This document shows positions 1 through 8,017 of a stretch of DNA of 36,776 nucleotides, piece by piece; positions within the stretch are counted from its first letter, which is position 1; every line of letters begins with the position of its first letter. Source of the stretch: a virus. The stretch is from positions 1 through 36,776 of IMG/VR virus record IMGVR_UViG_3300030061_000512. One strand, written 5' to 3'. Position numbers and translations under genes: made by a program. The notes under the pieces were generated by a model that had not been told where the DNA came from, searched no databases, and saw only the letters and a list, made by a program, of their open reading frames with translations.

Positions 1-24
1 CCCCCCTTTTAAGGTATACAGGGG

Positions 25-46
25 TGTCCCACTTTATTGTGGGACA
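25..46 (+). promoter_or_regulatory. Perfect stem-loop in the leader of the late operon
   Basis: Two 8-base arms, TGTCCCAC and GTGGGACA, enclose a 6-base loop (TTTATT). A T-rich stretch but no long T-run follows. A TATACA box lies just upstream at 14-19, and the AGGAGG ribosome site of the first gene is at 62-67. The stem could be an attenuator, a transcript-protecting 5' hairpin, or a packaging-related signal next to the small terminase gene. The sequence does not choose between these. Confidence 0.5.
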
Positions 47-73
47 GTTGGTCTTTCTTGTAGGAGGTTTAGG

Positions 74-520
74 ATGCCGCAAAACGGTGGTGGACGAGGT
101 TGGAAAACTGACCCTGATTCAGGTGAGAAAGTTATGCCTGAGCAGTGGATTGAGTTTTTAGATTGGTTGTTGTCGGATGTTCGTGAGCCTGCTACTCAGA
201 AAGAGTGGTGTGCTGAACGGGAGTTGAATGATCGAACTGTTCGTCGTTGGAAAGCTGATTCTCGTTTTGTCCGTGAATGGGACCGTAGGGCGGCTGAACT
301 TAATGTTCACCCTGAACGTACACAGTCGGTTGTTGATGCGTTGTACAGACAGGCTGCAAACGGTGACGTGAAAGCTGCTGCTTTATATTTGCAGTACATC
401 GACAAGTTCACTCCTAAGCGTCGTGTGCTGGTAGATGATGAGCGTTCTGCGTCTGGTTTGTCTGACGAGGAGCTTGCTGAGGAGCTTGCTGGTCTTGTGG
501 CGGAGCTTCAAGGTGACTGA
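74..520 (+). CDS. terS: Terminase small subunit (putative)
   Basis: This 148-residue protein probably recognises phage DNA and hands it to the large terminase. Residues 41-65 (QKEWCAERELNDRTVRRWK) read as a helix-turn-helix, followed by helical segments around 78-110 and an acidic, Leu/Glu-rich tail (SDEELAEELAGLVAELQ) suited to oligomer or partner contacts. The length fits small terminases. The start has a strong AGGAGG six bases upstream. Its place as the first gene of the packaging/virion operon, a few genes before the large subunit, supports the call. Small terminases diverge fast, so the identification rests on architecture and position. Confidence 0.75.
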   Translation: MPQNGGGRGWKTDPDSGEKVMPEQWIEFLDWLLSDVREPATQKEWCAERELNDRTVRRWKADSRFVREWDRRAAELNVHPERTQSVVDALYRQAANGDVKAAALYLQYIDKFTPKRRVLVDDERSASGLSDEELAEELAGLVAELQGD

Positions 521-665
521 GTTACAGGACTTACATGACGACGGTATGTGGATGCAAATGGAAGAGATGGGAGAGCGGCCTGATCTGTTAGTTGACCCGT
601 TTTTGGATGACACTCCGTTGGAGTGTGGACTGGAAAACCCCGATTTTTGTGAAAGTTGCCAGTAA
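513..665 (+). CDS. Small acidic protein, function unknown
   Basis: A 50-residue acidic protein starting at GTG 513 inside the end of the terminase small subunit gene (8-base overlap), with GGAG at 502-505. The reading frame is open further upstream, but those starts would lie deep inside the terminase gene. The protein is rich in Asp, Glu and Met and has two Cys at the C-terminus (CESC). No family is recognised. Its stop overlaps the next ATG as TAATG, so the two are probably translated together. Confidence 0.6.
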   Translation: MTELQDLHDDGMWMQMEEMGERPDLLVDPFLDDTPLECGLENPDFCESCQ

Positions 666-943
666 TGGCTCCAAGACCTAAGCCCTATAGCGAAAAAGGG
701 GAATCTGCGCGATATTACGCAGATAACCCTGCCGCTCGGATAAAAAAAGCTAAGACAGATAAACAAATTAATAGGCGTCCTAAGCAGGTTCAGAAGCGTG
801 TAGAAGCAAATGCTGCCCGTAGAAGAGCTAAACGTGCAGGGGTGCAACTAACTGGGCGTGATGCTTCGCATCAGCCCAATGGAACAATCAAGTTTGAAAA
901 CTCTGCGAAGAACCGTGGTCGTCGTGGGGAAGGTAATCGTTAA
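665..943 (+). CDS. Small basic protein, function unknown
   Basis: A 92-residue Lys/Arg-rich protein that probably binds nucleic acid. ATG 665 shares a base with the previous stop (TAATG). A TTG nine bases earlier is less likely. The C-terminal third (LTGRDASHQPNG, then SAKNRGRRG) has the layout of small phage proteins with a D-x-x-H...G...S..NR pattern, which are often linked to HNH-like folds. Too few catalytic residues are present to call a nuclease. Position among accessory genes before the large terminase suggests a packaging or virion accessory role, which is inference. Confidence 0.6.
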   Translation: MAPRPKPYSEKGESARYYADNPAARIKKAKTDKQINRRPKQVQKRVEANAARRRAKRAGVQLTGRDASHQPNGTIKFENSAKNRGRRGEGNR

Positions 944-955
944 AGGTGGGGAGTT

Positions 956-1234
956 ATGTCGATAGAGGATGTCGCAGAGAAAGCAGATGTTTGGTCTGAG
1001 GCTGTCAAAAAAATAATTAAAGCTATAACGGCTGCTGCTGTTGCTCTTATTGCGGCTGTGAGTGGTATTTCAATGTTGTGGTCTAACGATGAGGAACCTG
1101 TTCCTGTTGTTAGAACTGATTTGGTTCCTGGTTATGGTCCCCAGTGTTCACAGCTTTACAATACGATTGAGCATACATGGACTGAAGAGCAGTGGTCTTT
1201 GTGGGAACGACTAAGAAAAGATTTGAACTGTTAA
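956..1234 (+). CDS. Small single-pass membrane protein
   Basis: A 92-residue protein with a charged amphipathic N-terminus, one hydrophobic segment at about residues 21-43 (AITAAAVALIAAVSGISMLW), and a hydrophilic C-terminal part with two Cys. GGGGAG precedes the ATG. The layout fits an anchored envelope protein. A holin-like or superinfection-related role is possible, but no family is recognised. A better holin candidate lies at 25567. The next gene starts directly after its stop codon. Confidence 0.6.
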   Translation: MSIEDVAEKADVWSEAVKKIIKAITAAAVALIAAVSGISMLWSNDEEPVPVVRTDLVPGYGPQCSQLYNTIEHTWTEEQWSLWERLRKDLNC

Positions 1235-1525
1235 ATGGCTAAAAAACCTGATCCTCGATTAAAACGTGCTGGTGTTAGTGGATACAACAAGCCTAAACGA
1301 ACACCTAATCACCCTACTAAGTCGCATGTTGTTGTGGCTAAAGGAAAGGGTTGTGAGAATGGGAAGACTATCCGTTTTGGTCAGCAGGGTGTGTCTGGGG
1401 CTGGGAAGAACCCTAAGACAGCTAAAGAGAAAGCTCGTCAAAAGTCTTTTAAGGCTCGTCACGCAAAGAACATTGCCAGAGGCAAGTGTTCTGCTGCGTA
1501 TTGGGCTGACAAGACTAAGTGGTAG
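1235..1525 (+). CDS. Conserved basic phage protein (KSFKARHAKN type, DUF6321-like)
   Basis: A 96-residue Lys/Gly-rich protein. Its text (RAGVSGYNKPKRTP, RFGQQGVSGAGKNP, KSFKARHAKNI, SAAYWADKTKW) matches, from memory, a small family widely found in marine and freshwater phages, usually annotated DUF6321, of unknown function. The strong positive charge suggests DNA contact or a minor virion component. It starts immediately after the preceding stop. It is the last + strand gene before the oppositely oriented oxygenase. Confidence 0.7.
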   Translation: MAKKPDPRLKRAGVSGYNKPKRTPNHPTKSHVVVAKGKGCENGKTIRFGQQGVSGAGKNPKTAKEKARQKSFKARHAKNIARGKCSAAYWADKTKW

Positions 1526-2134
1526 TTACCTGAGTGGGTAGCCGTTGTACCACATGACTGCGCTATGACGTTCGCCTGATTCGAGGGGAGCTACTCGATG
1601 TTCAAGAAAGCTAGGGAACACGATTATCGATCCTCTAGGGCAATCGTTAAAGATATGCAGTTGGTCATAGCAACGAATTTCGAGGAATCCGCCTTCGTAT
1701 TCGTCAGGGTGAGAAAGGTTCACTGTTGCTGAAAGTTTTCGGACAGTTCCTTGGAATTTGGGAAAGACTGTTATGTTCAAAGGGATCGGAGGATCAACCT
1801 TTTGGACAAGTCTTCGAGCCGCATGCTGGTCTGTGTTTCCGTCAGTATGCCAGTCGTAATATCCGCCAGTGGAGTACCGAGTATATTGGATGGCTTCAGG
1901 TAGTTGCAGGTCGTAGTACCAGCCTGCTTCTGTGTTTGCTTGTTTCATCCAAGCACCAATGGTGTCGCTTAGTTCGTCGTTGTAAATCCAAGAAATTTGG
2001 GATTTACGGTGGTCAGGGTTTTCTCCGAAATGAAATCCTTCGACCTGTTCGGCTTGAGCGGCAGCGTGTTGTATACCATCGCACTGCTGTGGGGTTAAAG
2101 CCTCTGGGATGTACCAATAATGGTTGGTGAACAT
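1526..2134 (-). CDS. 2-oxoglutarate/Fe(II)-dependent dioxygenase (PKHD/prolyl hydroxylase-like)
   Basis: A 202-residue enzyme of the double-stranded beta-helix fold. The Fe ligands are visible as H96-T-D98 (WHTD) and H179 (FLEHRV). R189, ten residues later, is the expected 2-oxoglutarate-binding residue (GERHSAVMW). The core strands TVNLSHPDEYEGGFLEI and GSIIVFPS are typical of phage PKHD-type hydroxylases, which oxidise a protein side chain or, in some relatives, a nucleobase. The substrate is unknown. It is the only - strand gene in the left arm and looks like an independently acquired cargo gene. Its ATG (2134-2132) overlaps the ATG of the terminase gene in a shared CATG. No Shine-Dalgarno sequence is visible upstream, so expression may depend on a promoter inside the terminase gene. 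Confidence 0.88.
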   Translation of the reverse strand: MFTNHYWYIPEALTPQQCDGIQHAAAQAEQVEGFHFGENPDHRKSQISWIYNDELSDTIGAWMKQANTEAGWYYDLQLPEAIQYTRYSTGGYYDWHTDGNTDQHAARRLVQKVDPPIPLNITVFPKFQGTVRKLSATVNLSHPDEYEGGFLEIRCYDQLHIFNDCPRGSIIVFPSFLEHRVAPLESGERHSAVMWYNGYPLR

Positions 2135-3020
2135 GAATACAAGACTAGCTGAACTTAAACAAGAAGCAGAATGGAGGAAATGTGTTAGAGATGAAAGCTA
2201 TTTTTTGCGTAATTACTGGCACATTGCTCATCCTGCTCATGGTCGTATCCTTTTCGGGTTACGTCAGGCTCAAGAGGAAGCTATCCAACACTGGGCCACA
2301 AATAGATATTCGCTTACGTTAAAAGCGAGACAAATTGGGTGGAGCACGCTTGTCGCTGCTCACCAGTTCTGGCTGGCATTCTTTCATCCAGACCAGAACA
2401 TCATTGATCTCTCTCGAACTGAGAGGGAATCCGTATTGTTACTTCGGAAAAGTAAATACGGATTTAATCACTTACCGAAATGGATGGTAGAACGTGGACC
2501 TAAGTCCTTGGTGGAACACCAACAGCGAATGGGTTTCGATAACGGATCGCAGATTACATCGCTCCCGTCGGCATCTGACCCTGCCCGTGGTGAATCGGCC
2601 ACACTCATCGTGGTTGACGAATGGGCTTTCCTCCCAAACCCAGAAGATGCATGGAGTTCCATAGAACCAGTAGCTGACGTAGGAGGCCGAATTATTGGCC
2701 TTTCTACAGCTAACGGATCAGGAAACTTTTATCACCAGTTGTGGGTCGGGGCGACAACAGGAGCCAACAAATTTGAACCCATGTTCTATCCTTGGTCTGC
2801 AACTGAAGATAGAGGCGATTCCTGGTATCAAGAAAAGGTTGAGTCAATGCTGCCGTGGCAGCTTGCTCAGGAGTACCCGACAACGCCCGAAGAGGCGTTT
2901 GTTAAGTCGGGGAATCCTGTTTTTGACCTCGACATTTTAGAAGAAATGAGTAAACACACAACATATGGCGAAACAGGTTACTTACATCGCACTGGGTCAG
3001 CTATAGAGTTTAGAACATGA
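2133..3020 (+). CDS. terL: Terminase large subunit, ATPase half
   Basis: A 295-residue packaging ATPase. The deviant Walker A is at residues 64-72 (KARQIGWST), with Lys at the front of the loop as in many terminases. Walker B is LIVVDE (D162, E163), and the coupling motif GLSTANGSG follows. The protein ends just after the usual ATPase-nuclease linker, while typical large subunits run 450-600 residues. The nuclease is encoded by the next gene in the -1 frame with an ATGA overlap. Two upstream in-frame starts (TTG 2124, GTG 2127) exist. ATG 2133 fits the terminase N-terminus and GGTGA just upstream may serve as a weak ribosome site. Confidence 0.88.
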   Translation: MNTRLAELKQEAEWRKCVRDESYFLRNYWHIAHPAHGRILFGLRQAQEEAIQHWATNRYSLTLKARQIGWSTLVAAHQFWLAFFHPDQNIIDLSRTERESVLLLRKSKYGFNHLPKWMVERGPKSLVEHQQRMGFDNGSQITSLPSASDPARGESATLIVVDEWAFLPNPEDAWSSIEPVADVGGRIIGLSTANGSGNFYHQLWVGATTGANKFEPMFYPWSATEDRGDSWYQEKVESMLPWQLAQEYPTTPEEAFVKSGNPVFDLDILEEMSKHTTYGETGYLHRTGSAIEFRT

Positions 3021-3688
3021 GTCTCGAAGTTTGGGAAGAACCAGAACCTCGTTCTGCCTATGTTCTTGGAGTAGATACCGCTGAGGGGTTAGGGCATGGT
3101 GACTACAGTGTCATCCAAGTTCTTAACGTAGGAACAGGCAACCAATCAGCTATCTGGCATGGACACATAGCCCCAGACTTGTTAGCAGAAGAAGTTATGG
3201 CTGTTGGCATGTGGTATCGCAACGCTCTGTGTTGCGTAGAATCCAACAACCACGGGCTAACCACAATCACAGAGTTACGTCATTTGGGTTACAAGAATAT
3301 GTTTAGAAAACGTCAACTAAACAACGTAAACAACAGAATCAGCCAAGAATACGGTTGGAAAACTACCCGTACCTCTAAACCTTTAATGATTGACGATTTA
3401 AGTTCCGCATTACGGAACAACGAACTACAAATAAATGATCGGAACACTGTCGGAGAGTTACGCACTTACGTGCGAAACGACCGAGGATCAATGTCTGGAT
3501 CACCTTACGACGACAGAGTTATGGCTCTCGCATTAGCTAACCAAATGCGTAAATACGCTTACGAACCAGAGTATGCACCTGACGTAGACGACTATTGGAC
3601 TGTTGACTGGTTTGCTCGTTTAGCAGGAGCACCCGAAGAATCCTCGCCTATGAACATAGGATCGTATACAGTCCGTGGGACACGGTAA
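3017..3688 (+). CDS. terL: Terminase large subunit, nuclease half
   Basis: A 223-residue protein matching the RNase H-like C-terminal nuclease of large terminases. Acidic residues in the expected order are D20 (GVDTAEGLGHGDYS), E75 (CCVESNNHG) and D165/D166 (SPYDDRVMALALAN). These would bind two metals and cut the concatemer. The start ATG overlaps the stop of the ATPase gene as ATGA, which favours re-initiation by the same ribosome. No slippery heptamer is seen. The two chains probably assemble into one motor, which is inference. Either a true split gene or a single-base frameshift in the assembly would look like this. The clean overlap and preserved motifs favour a real split. Confidence 0.85.
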   Translation: MSLEVWEEPEPRSAYVLGVDTAEGLGHGDYSVIQVLNVGTGNQSAIWHGHIAPDLLAEEVMAVGMWYRNALCCVESNNHGLTTITELRHLGYKNMFRKRQLNNVNNRISQEYGWKTTRTSKPLMIDDLSSALRNNELQINDRNTVGELRTYVRNDRGSMSGSPYDDRVMALALANQMRKYAYEPEYAPDVDDYWTVDWFARLAGAPEESSPMNIGSYTVRGTR

Positions 3689-3725
3689 TCTTCATATAGA
3701 GCATGTTCTACAAGGAAGGGCTGTA

Positions 3726-4010
3726 ATGGCTAAATTTGTTTCGCACACTAGCGGGACCCAAACTGTAGATGGGGCATCAGGCAAGAACGCTAAAATGGAA
3801 CGTGGTTCCAGTGTTTCTGCTAACCCAATTTGGACCCCTGGAGGTGCACAGTCACCTGACCAGCGAATGGACGCAGGTAAGTACGCTAACCAAACAGGTG
3901 ATTACGGAAACACCAGTGTCCGTGACACACCAGAAAACCAACACGGAACTACTGGCGAAGTTGAGCCTGCAGGAGTGCAGCCTAACTTCCGTGGTTCAGA
4001 CGCTGGATGA
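3726..4010 (+). CDS. Hypothetical small hydrophilic protein
   Basis: A 94-residue, low-complexity, Gly/Asn/Thr-rich protein with no hydrophobic core or known motif, probably partly disordered. ATG 3726 is preceded by AAGGAAGGG. The frame is open upstream to 3675 but without a good start. It sits between the terminase and portal genes, where head accessory proteins are usual. No function is assigned. Confidence 0.6.
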   Translation: MAKFVSHTSGTQTVDGASGKNAKMERGSSVSANPIWTPGGAQSPDQRMDAGKYANQTGDYGNTSVRDTPENQHGTTGEVEPAGVQPNFRGSDAG

Positions 4011-4013
4011 ACT

Positions 4014-4286
4014 ATGGCCGTCATACCTGACGGCGCGACATTTGAAGAGTTCACTGAGTATGTGTTGGAACGGCGAGGGTCTGTTCCGCTTAAAGAGCTT
4101 AAAGAACTCTACGAACGTCGTTTGCGCTTAAAGTCCATAGTTGTATCCACAGGCCAAGGGTTTCAATCGACTCTCGCTCCAGACGAGCGAGGTCTTACGA
4201 AACGTCAAAGAGAAGCCAAAGTAGTGGCTGAAGCTAAAGCACAAGGCCGCAACATAGAGAAGCTGCCAGAGAAAGCACAGTTCTAA
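4014..4286 (+). CDS. Hypothetical helical basic protein
   Basis: A 90-residue protein with a predicted helical, charged body (FTEYVLERRGSVPLKELKELYERRLRLK) and a Lys/Arg-rich C-terminal half. It starts three bases after the previous stop and ends two bases before the portal gene, so it belongs to the same translation unit. Such small genes next to portals may be head-completion factors, but no family is recognised. Confidence 0.6.
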   Translation: MAVIPDGATFEEFTEYVLERRGSVPLKELKELYERRLRLKSIVVSTGQGFQSTLAPDERGLTKRQREAKVVAEAKAQGRNIEKLPEKAQF

Positions 4287-4288
4287 AG

Positions 4289-6166
4289 ATGGCTCGTAAA
4301 ACCCGTCAAGAATTACTCGAAGACTATGTAGACAAAATCGACAAATGCCGTCGATGGCGAGATCAAGAAAACTTTGAACATACGTGGCGACGGCTTTCTG
4401 ATTTATACCGTGGCAAACACTGGCCTTCTACTACAGCAACAAACCAAGACCTGATTGCAGTCAACTTGGCGTTCAGCACGATTAACGTGATAGCGCCAAG
4501 TGTTGCAGTTAATTACCCAAAGATTGTGGTTCAAGCTACAGACCCTGCCGACAATGATCGAGCAGCGTTCGTAGAAGCAGTAGCTAACTATCTTTGGAAA
4601 CATCACGACTTCCGTACCCCTTTCCGTTCAGCGGTCAAAGATTTTCTTATCTTTGGTCATGGATGGGTAAAGGTTGGTTGGAAGTTTGTTGAACAAGAAC
4701 AGTCAGTTAGTGAAGCTGAACGTGATGATTTAATTTCGCAAGCTATTGATGAAGTAGATCAATTTGCGATGGAGTCGCCTGATTTAGCAGGTGACTTGCC
4801 GACCGACGAAGATCTCATGGCGAACGTTCCGTCAACCATTATGCGTGTCGTTGAAGACCAACCATTTGTGGAACGTATCTCGCCTTTTGACATTTTTGTT
4901 GATCCTGCAGCTACTTGCATGGAAGACGCTAAATGGATCGCACAAAGAATTGTGCGTCCTCTAGAAGAAGCGCAAGAAGATAAAAGATATAAACCTTCTG
5001 CTCGGAAACGTCTTTCAGCTAATGGTGGATACAACGACTCAAGCGATTACGAAGATAACCGAAACCAATTTCTTGGAGATCAAGTAGTTATTTGGGAGTT
5101 TTACAACATAGCTGCCAACACTTTGGCAGTTTATGCAGAGAACTCTGACGAATTCCTTATTGATCCTTTAGCTATGCCTTACCCTTACGGGCAGCCATTT
5201 GTGATGCTCCGTAACTACGATGTTCCTGATCGTTTCTATCCAATCGGAGATTTAGAATCGATTGAATCGCTGCAACTTGAGTTAGATAAAACTCGTTCGC
5301 AGCTTATGAACGACAGGAAACGGTATGCAAGAAAATATCTTTACCATGAACGTTCATTTGGTCCTGAAGGCAGAGAAGCTTTGGAATCTGACGACGATGG
5401 TCGTTTAGTTCCTGTTGTAGATGAGAACAAACCGCTTCAAGATGTTGTTGTTCCAATGCCTCAAGTCCCTGTAAGCCCAGAGATTTACAACTATTCAAAT
5501 ATCATTGAAAACGACATCAACACAGTTTCAGGTATTTCAGAATATGCCCGTGGCGCAATGCCAGAGATCCGTCGAACAGCTACTGAAGCAAGCATTGTCG
5601 CTGATGCTCAGAATGCTCGTTCAGCAGACAAACTTGCGATTGTAGAAATAACAATTTCTGCAGTAGCCAGACGAGTCATTCAACTTATGCAACAGTTCAT
5701 GACTGGTGAGCATATGGCTCGGGTTAGCGGCAAAGGCCAAGACCTTTTTGTTGAATACTCTCGTGAAGACATTGTTGGCGAATACGATTTCTCAGTTCAA
5801 GCAGGCTCAACACAGCCAATGAACGAAACTATTAGGAAACAACAAGCAATCAGTTTGATGAACGCTGTAGGACCACTTGTAGGAACTGTTATCGATCCTC
5901 AAGCGTTAGCCGTTCATGTACTGGAATCTGGATTTGGTATCAAAGACCCTGAAAAGTTCTTGATCCAACAACCAGATCCACAAACTATGGCAGAAGAAGA
6001 ACAACTACCGCCAGAAGATCCCGCAGCAGGTGGAATGCCTCCACAAATGGGTGGAATGCCCTTACCACCTGGACAAGATGGCGCTTTTGCGCCTACTGGC
6101 GGAGTCCCACCAGAGCTATTAGCTCAATTACAAGGACAAATGGGGATGGAACTCCCCTCTTTGTAA
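4289..6166 (+). CDS. Portal protein
   Basis: A 625-residue protein that would form the dodecameric DNA gate of the head. Its length, position directly before scaffold and capsid genes, and composition fit podovirus-type portals. It has a charged helical N-terminus, a segment around residues 108-131 (VKDFLIFGHGWVKVGW) typical of the wing region, a conserved FDIFVDP stretch near residue 200, and long helical regions from about 330 to 480 containing RRTATEASIVADAQN. The final 60 residues are rich in Pro, Gly and Met (GGMPPQMGGMPLPPGQDG) and are probably disordered or a barrel extension. It begins with ATG two bases after the upstream stop. Confidence 0.85.
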   Translation: MARKTRQELLEDYVDKIDKCRRWRDQENFEHTWRRLSDLYRGKHWPSTTATNQDLIAVNLAFSTINVIAPSVAVNYPKIVVQATDPADNDRAAFVEAVANYLWKHHDFRTPFRSAVKDFLIFGHGWVKVGWKFVEQEQSVSEAERDDLISQAIDEVDQFAMESPDLAGDLPTDEDLMANVPSTIMRVVEDQPFVERISPFDIFVDPAATCMEDAKWIAQRIVRPLEEAQEDKRYKPSARKRLSANGGYNDSSDYEDNRNQFLGDQVVIWEFYNIAANTLAVYAENSDEFLIDPLAMPYPYGQPFVMLRNYDVPDRFYPIGDLESIESLQLELDKTRSQLMNDRKRYARKYLYHERSFGPEGREALESDDDGRLVPVVDENKPLQDVVVPMPQVPVSPEIYNYSNIIENDINTVSGISEYARGAMPEIRRTATEASIVADAQNARSADKLAIVEITISAVARRVIQLMQQFMTGEHMARVSGKGQDLFVEYSREDIVGEYDFSVQAGSTQPMNETIRKQQAISLMNAVGPLVGTVIDPQALAVHVLESGFGIKDPEKFLIQQPDPQTMAEEEQLPPEDPAAGGMPPQMGGMPLPPGQDGAFAPTGGVPPELLAQLQGQMGMELPSL

Positions 6167-6224
6167 GTGGGACACAGCTATATTCTTATAGGAGCAACTC
6201 GTTGAAGACTCCTAGGAGGGGCTA

Positions 6225-6965
6225 GTGCCCGAAGAAACAGAAGATATGATGGAATCCACCGAAAGCGTGGACACTCTTGAAGCTTCAGAACATATTGAAG
6301 TTGATGAAGGACCTGCAGTTGATGAGCCTTTGCACACCGTCAAGGTGGACGGCGAAGAAATGCAGATACCCGAAAGTGAACTTTTGAACGGATATCAGCG
6401 TCAAGCGGATTACACCCGTAAAACGCAAGAGATATCTGCAGAACGTGAACGCTTGCAACAAGCCGAAGCGATTGTATCCGCCTTAGAATCAAACCCAGAA
6501 GAAACACTAAAGGTTTTAGCTAGATCTTTTGATTTGGACACTCCGTCTGCTTCAGCAGCGGAACCCGACGAGTGGGAAGATGATGACCCCACAGCAAAAA
6601 GATTAGCTCATCTAGAGCAGAAGATCGAAAAGCAAGAAGCAGCAGCACGTCAAACAGCTATAGAGAACGAGGTCCAAAAGTTGCAAGAGAAGTACGGAGA
6701 ATTTGATTCTCGCGAACTTCTCAATCATGCGTTAAAGAATCAAATACCTAATCTCGATGCAGCCTTTGCCCACTGGAAATTTAACGAAGTTAAAACGACA
6801 GCGGACAAACTGCAAAAAGAACAGGAAATTACGAATTCAAAACGTGAAGCGGCTGTAGTTACTGCAGGAGGGTCAACCCAATCGGGAACCCAAACAAAGT
6901 CTCAAAGCAAGGCTAGCAGTATAAGGGAAGCGTTTGAACAAGCTAAAAAACAATTAAGCACTTAA
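6225..6965 (+). CDS. Capsid scaffolding protein
   Basis: A 246-residue, strongly acidic and highly helical protein located between portal and major capsid genes, the usual place of the scaffold. The N-terminal 50 residues are Glu/Asp-rich. A short segment ELLNGYQRQADYTRKTQEIS is characteristic of phage scaffold or head-assembly proteins. Coiled-coil heptads run from about residue 60 to 90 and 125 to 165. The basic C-terminal helix (SSIREAFEQAKKQL) fits a capsid-binding tail. The start is GTG with a strong AGGAGGG at 6213-6219. The protein would guide procapsid assembly and then leave or be degraded. Confidence 0.82.
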   Translation: MPEETEDMMESTESVDTLEASEHIEVDEGPAVDEPLHTVKVDGEEMQIPESELLNGYQRQADYTRKTQEISAERERLQQAEAIVSALESNPEETLKVLARSFDLDTPSASAAEPDEWEDDDPTAKRLAHLEQKIEKQEAAARQTAIENEVQKLQEKYGEFDSRELLNHALKNQIPNLDAAFAHWKFNEVKTTADKLQKEQEITNSKREAAVVTAGGSTQSGTQTKSQSKASSIREAFEQAKKQLST

Positions 6966-6984
6966 CCTTTTAGGAGTAAATTAA

Positions 6985-7950
6985 ATGGCTGGAAACGCCA
7001 ACTTCGATGAGATCCTCTCAACGACGTTAAACAACTACATTCCAAAATTAACTGACAATATTTTCAGTGCACGTCCGCTCTTCTATGCGTTGACCAACGG
7101 TCAAACCATGAGAACAGTATCTGGCGGCGCAAAAATTGTTGTCCCAATTATCTACGGCACCAACGGTACCGCTGGATCATATGCAGGCACCGACGCTATT
7201 CAGGTAACTGCTCAGACAGGCATTTCTGCTGCTGAGTACGACTGGAAACAGTATGCGGCAACTGTAACCATTAACGGCATGGAAGAAGCCAAGAACAACG
7301 GCGAAGCTCAAATCATTGACCTTCTCGAAGGCAAAATCTTCCAGACCCAAGAAACCATCATCGAAAACATGAACACCATGTTCTTCTCTGACGGTGCGGG
7401 TAACGCTGGTAAAGACTGGGAAGGCATTGACGCTTTAGTTGACAGCCTCGGAACTGTTGGCGGAATTAACTCCGCTGCAGGCCAAGGTAACGACTGGTGG
7501 CGTTCAACCGAGACTGCTTCTGGCGGTGTCGCTGCGCTAACCACAGCCAAAATGGCTACCTTGTACAACGATGTTTCAGTTGGCAACGACCAACCGACCA
7601 TCATTATCACATCACAACAGGGCTATGAGAAATACGAAAGCCTTCTGACATCGAATATCCGTTACACGGACACTGACATGGCAGATGCTGGCTTCCAAAA
7701 CCTCATGTTCAAAGGCGCTCCAATTACCTTTGACGCAGCCATCTCAACAGGTAACGCCGCTGCTGGTGCCCAGCCTATGTACATGCTGAACACCAAATAC
7801 CTACAGCTTGTGCGTCACTCGGATGTTTGGTTCAAGCCAACGCCATTCGTGCGACCCACAAACCAGGACGCTGTGTTCTCACAGATCCTTTGCTACGGCA
7901 ACTTGACTTGCTCTAACCGAGCACGACAAGGAAAGCTAACAGGGCTATAA
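6985..7950 (+). CDS. Major capsid protein
   Basis: A 321-residue protein with the composition and order of an HK97-fold coat protein: N-terminal helix (FDEILSTTLNNYIPKLTDNIFS), early extended region with SGGAKIVVPIIYG, a long spine-helix candidate around residues 100-130 (AQIIDLLEGKIFQTQETIIENM), and a beta-rich C-terminal domain ending NLTCSNRARQGKLTGL. It follows the scaffold gene and has a TAGGAG site. Codon choice is more C-rich (AAC, GGC, ACC) than its neighbours, as expected for the most highly expressed protein. A stem-loop follows the stop. Confidence 0.9.
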   Translation: MAGNANFDEILSTTLNNYIPKLTDNIFSARPLFYALTNGQTMRTVSGGAKIVVPIIYGTNGTAGSYAGTDAIQVTAQTGISAAEYDWKQYAATVTINGMEEAKNNGEAQIIDLLEGKIFQTQETIIENMNTMFFSDGAGNAGKDWEGIDALVDSLGTVGGINSAAGQGNDWWRSTETASGGVAALTTAKMATLYNDVSVGNDQPTIIITSQQGYEKYESLLTSNIRYTDTDMADAGFQNLMFKGAPITFDAAISTGNAAAGAQPMYMLNTKYLQLVRHSDVWFKPTPFVRPTNQDAVFSQILCYGNLTCSNRARQGKLTGL

Positions 7951-7968
7951 ATCAATAGCTCGGCTGGT

Positions 7969-7999
7969 GGTGGGGTGAGGGTTCGTCCCTTGCCCCACC
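7969..7999 (+). promoter_or_regulatory. Strong stem-loop after the capsid gene
   Basis: GGTGGGG at 7969-7975 pairs with CCCCACC at 7993-7999, and the stem continues inward through two wobble pairs and AGGG/CCCT to a 5-base loop (TTCGT), giving about 13 pairs. No T-run follows, so it is a weak intrinsic terminator at best. More likely it protects the 3' end of capsid mRNA or partly attenuates transcription into the connector genes. It lies in the 67-base gap between the capsid gene and the next gene. Confidence 0.6.
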
Positions 8000-8017
8000 C
8001 AAGAGTTCTGAGGATTC

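Noticed and set aside
383-847. A 154-codon - strand open frame.
   Set aside because: It runs antisense to three coupled + genes with good starts, and shows no domain or ribosome site.
1726-2130. A 134-codon open frame on the + strand in the gap between the small genes and terminase.
   Set aside because: It lies entirely antisense to the oxygenase, whose Fe and 2-oxoglutarate residues are all present. The + frame has no motif and no ribosome site.
2990-3020. Programmed -1 frameshift joining the terminase halves.
   Set aside because: The second frame is -1, but no X XXY YYZ heptamer is present before the stop, and the ATGA overlap gives a simpler explanation.
6166-6224. Promoter (TATATT near 6180) before the scaffold gene.
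   Set aside because: No matching -35 box at proper distance. The gap can be explained as a leader with a strong ribosome site.
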